Under the pieces are notes generated by a model that was not told where the DNA came from, did not search any database, and saw nothing but the letters and a program-made list of their open reading frames with translations. A stretch of 6,333 nucleotides of DNA from NCBI GenBank assembly GCA_027070475.1, contig JALXDT010000053.1, forward strand, positions 1 through 6,333. Direction: 5' to 3'. Origin of the DNA: Candidatus Aminicenantota bacterium. Its GTDB lineage: Bacteria; Acidobacteriota; Aminicenantia; JAMOAD01. Every line of letters starts with the position of its first letter. Position 1 is the first letter of the stretch. Both the position numbers and the translations under genes were made by a program. Below are positions 1 through 6,124 of this stretch, piece by piece.

Positions 1-154
1 TATTCCAATTATCTAAAACATAAATAATGACTCTTCTTCCTTTTTCCTCATTATTTCTTAACAAAACTGAAGTGATTTTCGCAAAAGAAAAACTCTCATT
101 TATTGAAATATGATTATTATTTTCTATCGCTGATATTATTTCTTCAATTTCCAT
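1..154 (-). CDS. N-terminal 51 residues of a probable HamB helicase, cut by the window edge
   Basis: The frame starts at an ATG whose first base is 154 and stays open to base 1, giving MEIEEIISAIENNN and ending in RRVIIYVLDNWN. No helicase motif is in view because only the N-terminus lies inside the window. The call rests on two things: the gene directly follows a HamA-like gene on the same strand, and the segment around VLDNW resembles, from memory, the N-terminal region of HamB-type DEAD/DEAH helicases. In Hachiman systems HamB is the ATP-dependent helicase that monitors DNA integrity and releases the HamA nuclease. The upstream stop codon is three bases away and in the same frame (TAA CTT ATG), so the genes are probably co-translated. 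No clear Shine-Dalgarno site precedes the ATG. Another defence-type helicase or an unrelated protein is possible. Confidence 0.4.
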   Translation of the reverse strand, partial: MEIEEIISAIENNNHISINESFSFAKITSVLLRNNEEKGRRVIIYVLDNWN

Positions 155-157
155 AAG

Positions 158-517
158 TTAAGAATTTTGTTGACTATAAAGCTTTGTGTGCAATCTTCTT
201 ACAAGCTCTTTTTTGCTTGGAACAGGGAATAGCATAAGAACAACATTTAAATTTGTAGAAATCGGTTCCCCTGAATCTTGATGAGATTTCTTTAATTTTT
301 CTAGTTCTTCATCAAAAGTTTTCTTTAAGCTGTTTATTTCATCCTCATATTCTTTTTTAAATTCATCCGTGGTCTCATCTGTATGTTTTTCAAAGACTTT
401 AGATGTGTATGTACATAAAAGAGGTATGGTTACCGAATTAAATAAATCTTGTAATTTTTTTTCTCCTGTTTGAAGTTTATCTAATTCTGAAAACCAATAA
501 TCTTTTTCTTTCAAAGG
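158..517 (-). CDS. hamA: C-terminal part of a HamA-like (DUF1837) Hachiman nuclease, 5'-truncated
   Basis: About 118 residues are readable, ending at TAA (160-158). Visible features, N to C: a KDYWFSELDKL segment; a short hydrophobic strand TIPLLCTYTS; a Glu/Lys-rich, probably helical segment from about residue 43 to 77; a second hydrophobic strand NVVLMLFPVPS; and a closing helix KKELVRRLHTKL. The order of a strand with a 'TY' motif, a charged helix, and a strand ending in P-x-P-(S/D)-K-x-x-L matches what I recall of the C-terminal part of DUF1837. In Hachiman, HamA is the effector nuclease held by HamB. The usual family length is well over 200 residues, so the N-terminal half, with the catalytic residues, is missing. 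The first in-frame start-like codon is TTG at 514, but a stop (520-518) lies just before it and there is no ribosome site. I read this as a broken gene, not a small complete one. The family call is from memory, not a search. Confidence 0.5.
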   Translation of the reverse strand, partial: PLKEKDYWFSELDKLQTGEKKLQDLFNSVTIPLLCTYTSKVFEKHTDETTDEFKKEYEDEINSLKKTFDEELEKLKKSHQDSGEPISTNLNVVLMLFPVPSKKELVRRLHTKLYSQQNS

Positions 518-520
518 TTA
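510..520. other. Head-to-head junction of two 5'-truncated genes (breakpoint or assembly chimera)
   Basis: Leftward from here the minus strand encodes a HamA-like C-terminus that meets an in-frame stop at 520-518. Rightward the plus strand encodes a TPR protein that is already inside a TPR unit by about 517. There is no promoter, ribosome site or start codon for either gene. The exact breakpoint cannot be placed better than a few bases. Confidence 0.6.
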
Positions 521-1248
521 AATTTGCCTACATAAACTCAGGCGAAATTGAAAAAGGTATTGTATTTTTTGAACAAATAGTAGCTAAATATCCGAATAAT
601 GCTGCTGTTTTAAATCAATTGGGAGATCTCTATTTTATCAAAGGTGATTATAAGAAAGCGGAAGAATATTTCAATCTCTCTGTAAAGATATCACCTCTAA
701 ATTATTACTCCTATTTTAAAATAGGGGTAATTAATATTAGAAAAAATAATATTGAGTCTGCAAAAGAAAACCTCATAAAAGCTCTTGAATCTGGGAATAA
801 TATTGAAGATCTTTACTATTATCTCGGGGTAATTGCAAAGAGAGAAGGAAATTTAAAGTTAGCTTTAAGGTATTTTAAAGGAGAGGTAAGTTTATTCCCG
901 GAGAATTATAAAGTTTACAAGAGTCTTGCTGAGATTTATAAGAAATTGAGCCAGTATGAAAAAGAAATTTATTATCTTAAGGTAATTATAAATTATAAAC
1001 CTGAATCTGTTGAACCCTATTTTGAACTTGCTAAGGCCTACCTTTTATTAAATCGAAATTTAAGTGAAACAGTTCCCCTTGTTTTAAAAGGAATTCAGAA
1101 TTGTAAGGATGTAAAAAAACTTCCTGAAGCATATATGCTCCTATCAGAGATTTATAAATTTCTTGGTGATAGTAAAAAAGCTCTTTACTATAAAAAATTA
1201 TCGATTAAGATAAAAAAATACGGGCTTAGTAAATCTCCGGTTTTTTAA
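517..1248 (+). CDS. TPR-repeat protein, 5'-truncated at the junction
   Basis: The frame is open from 442, but recognisable protein begins near 517 (KFAYINSGEIEKGIVFFEQI). This is already a tetratricopeptide unit, so the N-terminus is missing. About seven consecutive 34-residue TPR units follow, starting near 517, 607, 712, 811, 910, 1015 and 1117. Each shows the usual pattern of a small residue or Gly in helix A and Ala in helix B, followed by Pro-x-x near the turn (for example LGDLYFIKGDYKKAEEYF). TPR arrays bind peptides or partner proteins; no enzyme domain is attached. A TTG at 619 is the nearest start-like codon, but choosing it would discard a clear repeat, and it codes the conserved Leu of the next one. 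The C-terminus is intact and the gene ends 41 bases before the exported-protein gene. Any N-terminal signal peptide or extra repeats cannot be seen. Confidence 0.8.
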   Translation, partial: VKFAYINSGEIEKGIVFFEQIVAKYPNNAAVLNQLGDLYFIKGDYKKAEEYFNLSVKISPLNYYSYFKIGVINIRKNNIESAKENLIKALESGNNIEDLYYYLGVIAKREGNLKLALRYFKGEVSLFPENYKVYKSLAEIYKKLSQYEKEIYYLKVIINYKPESVEPYFELAKAYLLLNRNLSETVPLVLKGIQNCKDVKKLPEAYMLLSEIYKFLGDSKKALYYKKLSIKIKKYGLSKSPVF

Positions 1249-1289
1249 ACTTTCTTGATTTTATCAAAGTATTAGATTAAAATTAAAAA

Positions 1290-1874
1290 ATGAAAAAAAT
1301 AATTTTTATTTTATTTTTAATCTCTTTGTTTGTTTCCATCAGTTGGGGAGCTAATCTAAACTTTCTTTTTTCATCCAATACGGTTATTCATAGCGATGAG
1401 GATTATAAGAATCTTTATGGAGCAATGGCTTTTGGATGGGATACGGGTGTAAACTTTGAACCAATTTTAGGCGCAGATATAGGAATAAAATTTGGTCAAT
1501 CCTATGACACGGGATTTCTTTCATACACAAAGGAAAATATATCTCTTAATAAGAATATTATTACCGCGTTTTTAGATGTTTATCCACTCACTCTATTTAT
1601 GAATGATTTTTACTTTTATCTTGAGCCTTTTTTTGTTATGGAAACAGATATTATTATGTATAAAGAGAAAACTCCTCTGGATGAGTTTTCTGGGAATAAA
1701 GCTCTTTTTTCATTTGGTGGGGGAATATGTTTAAATCTGAAAAGAAAGATTAAATTGCTCTTTTCTGCAAAATATAGAAATTTAAGCCCGATTTCTCCCT
1801 CGATTGGTAGGGAGATTAATACAGAAGGATTAATTATTGAAGCCAGTTTAAGACTAACAGTCTTTAATCTATGA
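1290..1874 (+). CDS. Exported protein, probable small outer-membrane beta-barrel
   Basis: The 194-residue product opens with a clear type I signal peptide: Lys at residues 2-3, a hydrophobic core rich in Ile/Phe/Leu, and a likely cut after SWG (residue 20). The mature part is about 174 residues with no further long hydrophobic helix. Instead it has short alternating hydrophobic and polar stretches rich in Gly and aromatics (for example AMAFGWDTGVNF, GADIGIKFGQS, SFGGGICLNL). The last strand is LIIEASLRLTVF, close to the end, as in outer-membrane barrels recognised by the BAM machinery. The size fits an 8- to 10-strand barrel of the OmpX/opacity type, but I do not recognise a specific family. 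The start is the only ATG ahead of the signal peptide; no Shine-Dalgarno site is visible. The stop overlaps the birA start in ATGA. A periplasmic lipocalin-like beta protein is an alternative. Confidence 0.65.
   Translation: MKKIIFILFLISLFVSISWGANLNFLFSSNTVIHSDEDYKNLYGAMAFGWDTGVNFEPILGADIGIKFGQSYDTGFLSYTKENISLNKNIITAFLDVYPLTLFMNDFYFYLEPFFVMETDIIMYKEKTPLDEFSGNKALFSFGGGICLNLKRKIKLLFSAKYRNLSPISPSIGREINTEGLIIEASLRLTVFNL
1848..1867 (+). promoter_or_regulatory. Small hairpin just upstream of the birA start
   Basis: AAGACT (1850-1855) and AGTCTT (1859-1864) pair around an AAC loop, with two further A-T pairs beyond one mismatch. The structure ends only three to six bases before the birA ATG, where a ribosome site would lie, and no Shine-Dalgarno sequence is present. 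Translation of the upstream gene would melt it, so it may enforce translational coupling. This is inference, and a hairpin this short could be chance in AT-rich DNA. Confidence 0.25.
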
Positions 1875-2608
1875 AAGGGTTTGATATAATTAATCTTGAG
1901 GAATGTTCCTCTTCAAATACTTATTTAAAAGATAGAGTTGATTTTTATCTGCCTTATACTATTGTCAGATGCATAAAACAAACAGAGGGTAAGGGGAGAT
2001 GGGGAAGAAGATGGTTTTCCATGAAGGATAAAAGCCTCACTTTTAGTATACTCTTTGCTATCAGAGAAAGTGAGGAGTATATCTATTATCCTCTAATAAT
2101 TGTTTTATCCTTAATAAAACTTTTGGAAAACTATTCTTTTAATCCCTTTTTTTTATGGCCCAATGATATTTATATTGGTAATAGAAAGCTTATAGGAATA
2201 TTAAATGAGAGTATTACGAGGGGGAGTAATAGCTTTTTGATTTCGGGGATTGGTATTAATGTAAATCAAGAGGAGGAGGATTTCCCCCAGCCCATAAAGG
2301 ATACAGCTATTTCGCTGCGGATGATAAGCGGAAAAATTTTTAACCTTGAAAAGATACTTAATGAGTTCTTAAACAAATTGTCTTTTTATATAAAAAATAG
2401 ATTGTCATTGGACTCTATAAATAAAGTTTTAAAGGAAAATTCTCTTATTAAGGAAAATGAGGAGATTGTAGTAAAGTTAAGAGATAAGACAATTTCAGGG
2501 GTGTTTAAAGGATACACCAGGGATTTTAAACTGAAACTTCTGGTTGGAGGAAAAATTATAGAGTTTTATAACGGGGATGTTTTGAGGGTAAAAAATGCTG
2601 GTGATTGA
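1871..2608 (+). CDS. birA: Biotin-[acetyl-CoA carboxylase] ligase, catalytic-only form
   Basis: This enzyme makes biotinyl-5'-AMP from biotin and ATP and transfers biotin to the carrier lysine of biotin-dependent carboxylases in the cytoplasm. The 245 residues start straight in the catalytic domain; there is no N-terminal winged-helix DNA-binding domain, so it should not act as the biotin operon repressor. Visible motifs: SSSNTYLK (13-20), corresponding to the family's DSTN; the biotinyl-adenylate loop GKGRWGR (40-46) followed by W48 and S50; WPND (96-99); RKLIGIL (105-111), where K106 matches the catalytic lysine of E. coli BirA (K183); and GIGINV (126-131). A C-terminal SH3-like domain spans about 190-240. 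The residue before WPND is Leu95 where Lys is usual, the main oddity. The ATG overlaps the previous stop by four bases, and the 3' end overlaps coaX by 14. Confidence 0.93.
   Translation: MKGFDIINLEECSSSNTYLKDRVDFYLPYTIVRCIKQTEGKGRWGRRWFSMKDKSLTFSILFAIRESEEYIYYPLIIVLSLIKLLENYSFNPFFLWPNDIYIGNRKLIGILNESITRGSNSFLISGIGINVNQEEEDFPQPIKDTAISLRMISGKIFNLEKILNEFLNKLSFYIKNRLSLDSINKVLKENSLIKENEEIVVKLRDKTISGVFKGYTRDFKLKLLVGGKIIEFYNGDVLRVKNAGD
2584..2588 (+). promoter_or_regulatory. Ribosome binding site for coaX
   Basis: GAGGG lies six bases before the coaX ATG at 2595, inside the last codons of birA. It supports that start and shows that this organism uses Shine-Dalgarno initiation at least at some genes. 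Confidence 0.6.
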
Positions 2609-3284
2609 TATAGGAAATTCAAATGTAAAATTGGGATTTTTTAAATCCGATATTTCAAGTTTGAAAGTTGAGGTTTTCAATAGTGTTGAGGATATTCCGG
2701 AACTTAATATTGATTATATTGTTTATTCAAGCGTTTCACCTTCTAAAGAAAAAGAGGTCTTCCGAAAGATAAAAGCTGAAAAAATAGAGGAGATAAATCC
2801 CCTGGAGATAAAATCCATGAAGTTTAAATATACTCCCATTTTCTCCCTGGGCAAGGATAGAGTTGCTGTGGCATACGGAGGGTTTAAACTTTATGGTGGA
2901 GATTCACTAATAGTAGATCTCGGAACGGCAATTACCTTTGATTTTGTTGATGGAAATGGAGTTTTCAAAGGGGGGATGATTTTACCGGGGCCTCAGACAG
3001 TTTTGGATTGTTTGAAGTTAAAAACCGAAAAGGTAAAGGTTAATGTTTTTAGTCCTCTGACTGAATTAGGAAATAGTACCGTTGAATCAGTAAATTCAGC
3101 TATTACAAATGCTATTTTAGGCATAATTGAAAGACTATATAAAAAAAGCAAAGCTAAAAGAGTGATAGTTACAGGTGGTTATTTTTCAATCTTTGAAAAT
3201 TTATTAAAAGGATTTGATATTGTTTATGATAAGTGGCTTGTTTTAAAAGGGCTCTATTTTTATGGAAGAAGGCAAAAACAGTAA
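2595..3284 (+). CDS. coaX: Type III pantothenate kinase
   Basis: It phosphorylates pantothenate with ATP to 4'-phosphopantothenate, the first committed step of coenzyme A synthesis. The fold is of the ASKHA superfamily. Motifs seen: DIGNSN at 5-10 (phosphate-binding; DxGN(T/S)N in the family); GKDR at 86-89, where D88 matches the catalytic Asp of the family's GxDR motif; DLGTAITFD at 108-116, with D108 at the position of the monovalent-cation ligand; GGMILPG at 126-132; and VTGG near residue 193-196 close to the C-terminus. At 229 residues it is somewhat shorter than the usual 240-260 but has all core motifs. Type III enzymes need K+ or NH4+ and are not inhibited by CoA. It overlaps birA by 14 bases and the next gene by 23. 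birA and coaX are neighbours in many bacteria and fused in some, which supports both calls. Confidence 0.95.
   Translation: MLVIDIGNSNVKLGFFKSDISSLKVEVFNSVEDIPELNIDYIVYSSVSPSKEKEVFRKIKAEKIEEINPLEIKSMKFKYTPIFSLGKDRVAVAYGGFKLYGGDSLIVDLGTAITFDFVDGNGVFKGGMILPGPQTVLDCLKLKTEKVKVNVFSPLTELGNSTVESVNSAITNAILGIIERLYKKSKAKRVIVTGGYFSIFENLLKGFDIVYDKWLVLKGLYFYGRRQKQ
3245..3251 (+). promoter_or_regulatory. Possible ribosome binding site for the 3262 gene
   Basis: AAAAGGG lies ten bases before the ATG at 3262, inside the 3' end of coaX. The spacing is a little long, but it is the only purine-rich candidate and supports initiation inside the coaX reading frame. Confidence 0.4.
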
Positions 3285-3846
3285 CTATTTTTATGCAATC
3301 GCCTATGAATTTTTAAGCAGGACGAAAAGAAGCTATTTTTTAACTCCACTTGAGATTGATTTGATTATAAAATGGCAAAAGGAAAGGATACCATTATCTG
3401 TTGTTCTTAAAGGATTAGAGGCAGGCTTTAAAAAAAGTGGTAGAAAGAAAACACTCCTCTATTTTAAAGGTTTTGTTGAAAGGGAGTATAAAAACTTTTC
3501 AAAAGCATCTGTAGGCAAAAGAAGGAGCTACAAAGGAGAAAAAAAAGATGATAGCTATAATGAGCTAATGGGTTTAATAGAGCTAATAAAAGATGATGAT
3601 TTTAAAAGTTTGTATGAGGATTTTTTTTCAAAAGAAAGAAGTTCTCAGGAACGGGAAGATTTTGACAGAACAATTGATAATAAGATTATTGAAATATTTG
3701 GTTCGGAAATGGATAAGTACAGAGAGGAATGGGAGAAAAAATTTTCATTTATACGTGTTGATGAAGAGACAAAACTATCCCTTGTAAAAAAATATCTCAT
3801 AGTTAAAAAGAGAGAAGAACTCAGGCTTTTCTCTGTTTTGATTTAA
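3262..3846 (+). CDS. Uncharacterised protein with an N-terminal 'LTPLEIDLIIKW' domain
   Basis: I do not recognise a characterised function. The 194-residue product has no signal peptide or membrane segment. Residues about 5-75 form a compact helical region: YAIAYEFLSRTKRSYFLTP, then EIDLIIKWQKERIPLSVVLKGLEAGF, a basic GRKK patch and a closing LLYFKGFVEREY. From memory this resembles the N-terminus of conserved hypothetical proteins of several phyla, of the form (S/T)P-x-(D/E)-x-x-LI-x-x-W-x-x-x-GIPL-x-x-VL-x-x-I-x-x-AF. A Lys/Ser-rich linker (about 80-96) leads to a highly charged, helical C-terminal part rich in Glu, Lys and Asp. The ATG overlaps coaX by 23 bases, so it probably belongs to the same mRNA. 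A nucleic-acid or protein-binding role is possible from its charge, but nothing here shows it. Confidence 0.75.
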   Translation: MEEGKNSNYFYAIAYEFLSRTKRSYFLTPLEIDLIIKWQKERIPLSVVLKGLEAGFKKSGRKKTLLYFKGFVEREYKNFSKASVGKRRSYKGEKKDDSYNELMGLIELIKDDDFKSLYEDFFSKERSSQEREDFDRTIDNKIIEIFGSEMDKYREEWEKKFSFIRVDEETKLSLVKKYLIVKKREELRLFSVLI

Positions 3847-3861
3847 AAAAGCAGAGATTTT
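3830..3861 (+). terminator. Hairpin plus T-run ending the birA-coaX operon
   Basis: TCTCTGTTTT (3830-3839) pairs with AAAAGCAGAGA-side bases 3848-3857 over ten pairs (one G-T) around an eight-base loop, followed by TTTT at 3858-3861. The stop codon of the upstream gene (3844-3846) lies in the loop. The stem is AT-rich and the T-run short, so termination may be partial. Confidence 0.45.
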
Positions 3862-3890
3862 GGACTCAAGAGAGTGGGCTTGAATATTTA
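3860..3890 (+). promoter_or_regulatory. Candidate promoter for the cotransporter gene
   Basis: TTGGAC (3860-3865) could be a -35 box, and ATATTT/TATTTA (3884-3890) a -10 box at 18-19 bases spacing. A short inverted repeat, TCAAG (3866-3870) and CTTGA (3879-3883), lies between them and could be an operator. The 67-base gap after a terminator-like hairpin makes a separate promoter reasonable, but the boxes are weak matches in AT-rich DNA. Confidence 0.25.
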
Positions 3891-3913
3891 AAAAAATTTA
3901 GATAAACTTTCCG

Positions 3914-6112
3914 ATGGGAGAAAATCATAAAAGATTTGGGACCTTTGACGGGGTCTTTGTCCCTACAATATTAACCATTATTGGTGTCATCCTATATCTT
4001 AGATTAGGTTGGGTTGTAGGTCATGTGGGGCTTTTGGGAGCCTTCCTAATTATAATTCTTGCCCATATTTCAACAATAACCACAGGGCTTGCGATGGCTT
4101 CAATGACCACGAATGTAAAAATAGGAGACGGGGGATTTTACTCAATATTGTCAAGATCTCTGGGGCTTGAAATAGGAGGTGCAATCGGGATTTCTCTTTA
4201 TATATCTCAAACCTTATCCATTGCACTCTACATAATAGGTTTTACTGAAATATGGGTCAGTCTTTTCCCTCAACATCCGGCTAAATTGGTTTCATCTGTT
4301 GTCCTTCTTTTAATTCTCATACTTTCCATAGTCAATGCAAAGATAGCCATAAAATCACAGTATATAATTTTGACAATAATCGCTCTCTCCTTAATTTCTT
4401 TTTTTATGGGAGAGAAGGATACAAGTGTTCATATTGTTTTATGGAACGCACATCCATCGCTTTCTTTTTGGGAAGTCTTTGCCGTCTTTTTCCCTGCGGT
4501 AACAGGTATAAGTGCGGGAGCTGCGCTTTCAGGAGAGCTTAAAGATCCAAGGAAAAATATCCCCATTGGAATGCTATTTGCGATAGGCATAGGTTTTTTT
4601 ATTTATATCGCCGTAGCTTTGTGGCTTGGAATATCAGCCACCCCTTCACATCTTTTGAGTGATAATCTTATTTTTGAAAAAATCGCAAGATGGAGATGGC
4701 CTGTCATCGGAGGGATAATGGGGGCTACACTATCTTCTGCTATAGGAAGTATTTTGGGAGCTCCGAGAATTCTAATGGCTCTGGGACAGGATAGAATTAT
4801 CCCTTTTTACAAAATATGGGCATGGAGAAGTAAGAATGGTGAACCAAGATATTCCCTTCTTTTTACAGCAATAATTGTTGAAATAAGTATTCTTCTCTGG
4901 GATTTGAATTCCATAGCTCCACTTCTTACAATGTTTTTCCTTATAACTTACAGTATGATAAATCTTGCAACCTACATTGAAAAAACAATAGGAATTACCT
5001 CTTTCAGACCGAGCTTTAAAATTCCTTCTATTATCACTCTTATCGGAGGGGTCTGGTGTCTTCTTACAATGTTTCTGATAGATAGTCTTTTTGCTGCGAT
5101 TTCCATAGTGTTAATTGTTATCTTTTATGTGATTCAGGTCAGAAGAGGACACAAAACTCTCTGGGGGGATGTGAGAGGGGCTATGTTTACAGCCATAGCT
5201 GAATGGGCTCTTAAAGTTTCTGCGAAGATGCCAAAAACACCAAAGAATTGGAAACCGAATTTAATGATTCCTGTTGAAGATCCGAAAAAGTGGGAAGGAA
5301 TAATGAGATTTGTAAAAGATATAGTTTATCCTAAGGGAACATTGAGAGTTTTTTCAATTAAAGCTTATGAAAGAGAGCTACCTTTAAGAATTTCTCATTT
5401 GATTGATTTCTTCTTTAAGCATGGTGAAAGAGATGAAAGAGATTTTAGAGTCAAAGGAGTTAAGGAACTAAAAAAAGAGTTAGCTCAACTTGTTGAGCCG
5501 ATAAAAAAGGAAGGTATTTTTACCACTGCAATGGTTATTGAATCCGAGAATTTTCTTGAAGGAATAAATATTGTGACTCAGGTTATGAAAGGAATGTTTT
5601 TCCCTCCTAATATTATGTTTTTGACAATGAGTGAGGATAAGAGAAAAGATGATAGACTTGAGCAGCTTATAGCTATAGCAATAAAGGAAAGTATTGGTTT
5701 GCTTATTCTTGGTTTGAATAAAAGTGTGATGTTTAAGAACAAAAAAGTTGTTAATTTATGGATTAGAGATAAGAGTCCAAATCAAAATCTTGCCACACTT
5801 GTCTCCCTTGAGATTTTTAAGGAATGGGGAAAGTTAAGATTGATAAGAGTAACTGATAGTGAGGAAAAATTTGAGTTTGAAAGGGATGATTTGAAAAGAA
5901 TTGTTGAAGAGCAGAGGCTACCTCTGAAATCAGAATTGGTTGTTATGGTTGGAACTTTCTGGGAAAGACTGAATGACACTCCTCCAGCTGATATAAATAT
6001 TTTCGGAATCTCAGGAGAGATGCGTGTGGAGAATATGCACAGAATAGTTGAGCTTACGGGAACCACCTGCCTTTTTGCGAAAGGAGCGGGGGATGAAGAG
6101 CTATCCTGTTAG
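3914..6112 (+). CDS. Cation-chloride cotransporter (SLC12/CCC family)
   Basis: A 732-residue inner-membrane transporter of the APC superfamily. Residues 1-12 are cytoplasmic; about 12 membrane helices lie between 13 and 415, followed by a soluble C-terminal domain of some 310 residues, the layout of eukaryotic NKCC/KCC proteins. Family signatures: GVFVPTILTIIGVILYLRLGW (13-33) in helix 1; FFPAVTGISAGAALSGELKDP (192-212) in helix 6; and ATLSSAIGSILGAPRI (271-286) in helix 8. Compared from memory with zebrafish NKCC1, Y106, P194 and T197 match its K+-site residues Y305, P417 and T420, and S274/S275 match its Na+-site serine pair, while Thr21 replaces Asn220 and Ile23 replaces Trp222. This suggests Na+/K+/Cl- symport, though amino-acid or polyamine transport cannot be excluded. 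The C-terminal KNWKPNLMIPVEDP segment is also typical. ATG 3914 is the only usable start because a TAG at 3899-3901 closes the frame; no Shine-Dalgarno site is visible. Confidence 0.9.
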   Translation: MGENHKRFGTFDGVFVPTILTIIGVILYLRLGWVVGHVGLLGAFLIIILAHISTITTGLAMASMTTNVKIGDGGFYSILSRSLGLEIGGAIGISLYISQTLSIALYIIGFTEIWVSLFPQHPAKLVSSVVLLLILILSIVNAKIAIKSQYIILTIIALSLISFFMGEKDTSVHIVLWNAHPSLSFWEVFAVFFPAVTGISAGAALSGELKDPRKNIPIGMLFAIGIGFFIYIAVALWLGISATPSHLLSDNLIFEKIARWRWPVIGGIMGATLSSAIGSILGAPRILMALGQDRIIPFYKIWAWRSKNGEPRYSLLFTAIIVEISILLWDLNSIAPLLTMFFLITYSMINLATYIEKTIGITSFRPSFKIPSIITLIGGVWCLLTMFLIDSLFAAISIVLIVIFYVIQVRRGHKTLWGDVRGAMFTAIAEWALKVSAKMPKTPKNWKPNLMIPVEDPKKWEGIMRFVKDIVYPKGTLRVFSIKAYERELPLRISHLIDFFFKHGERDERDFRVKGVKELKKELAQLVEPIKKEGIFTTAMVIESENFLEGINIVTQVMKGMFFPPNIMFLTMSEDKRKDDRLEQLIAIAIKESIGLLILGLNKSVMFKNKKVVNLWIRDKSPNQNLATLVSLEIFKEWGKLRLIRVTDSEEKFEFERDDLKRIVEEQRLPLKSELVVMVGTFWERLNDTPPADINIFGISGEMRVENMHRIVELTGTTCLFAKGAGDEELSC

Positions 6113-6124
6113 GGAAAGCCATTA

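Noticed and set aside
512..514. TTG as a true start for a complete 118-residue minus-strand gene
   Set aside because: There is no ribosome site, a stop lies two codons upstream, and the protein looks like the C-terminal part of a longer family.
619..621. TTG as the start of the TPR gene
   Set aside because: The frame upstream (517-618) encodes a good TPR unit continuous with the rest, and the TTG codes the conserved Leu of the next unit. There is no ribosome site.
1249..1275. Imperfect hairpin after the TPR stop as a terminator
   Set aside because: The stem (ACTTT with AAAGT, TGAT with ATCA) is interrupted by a bulge and no T-run follows.
1255..1283. TTGATT and TAAAAT, 17 bases apart, as a promoter for the exported-protein gene
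   Set aside because: The transcription start would fall on the ATG at 1290, leaving no leader, and such matches are frequent in A/T-rich spacers. The possibility of a leaderless transcript is not excluded.
2495..2680. Minus-strand open frame across the birA/coaX boundary
   Set aside because: It lies opposite two well-supported genes, has no recognisable motif and no ribosome site.
3593..3787. Second plus-strand frame inside the 194-residue gene
   Set aside because: It is a shifted reading of the host gene; the composition is that of an out-of-frame AT-rich translation.
5782..6066. Minus-strand open frame opposite the cotransporter C-terminus
   Set aside because: The Ser-rich low-complexity product is typical of an antisense shadow of a real gene.
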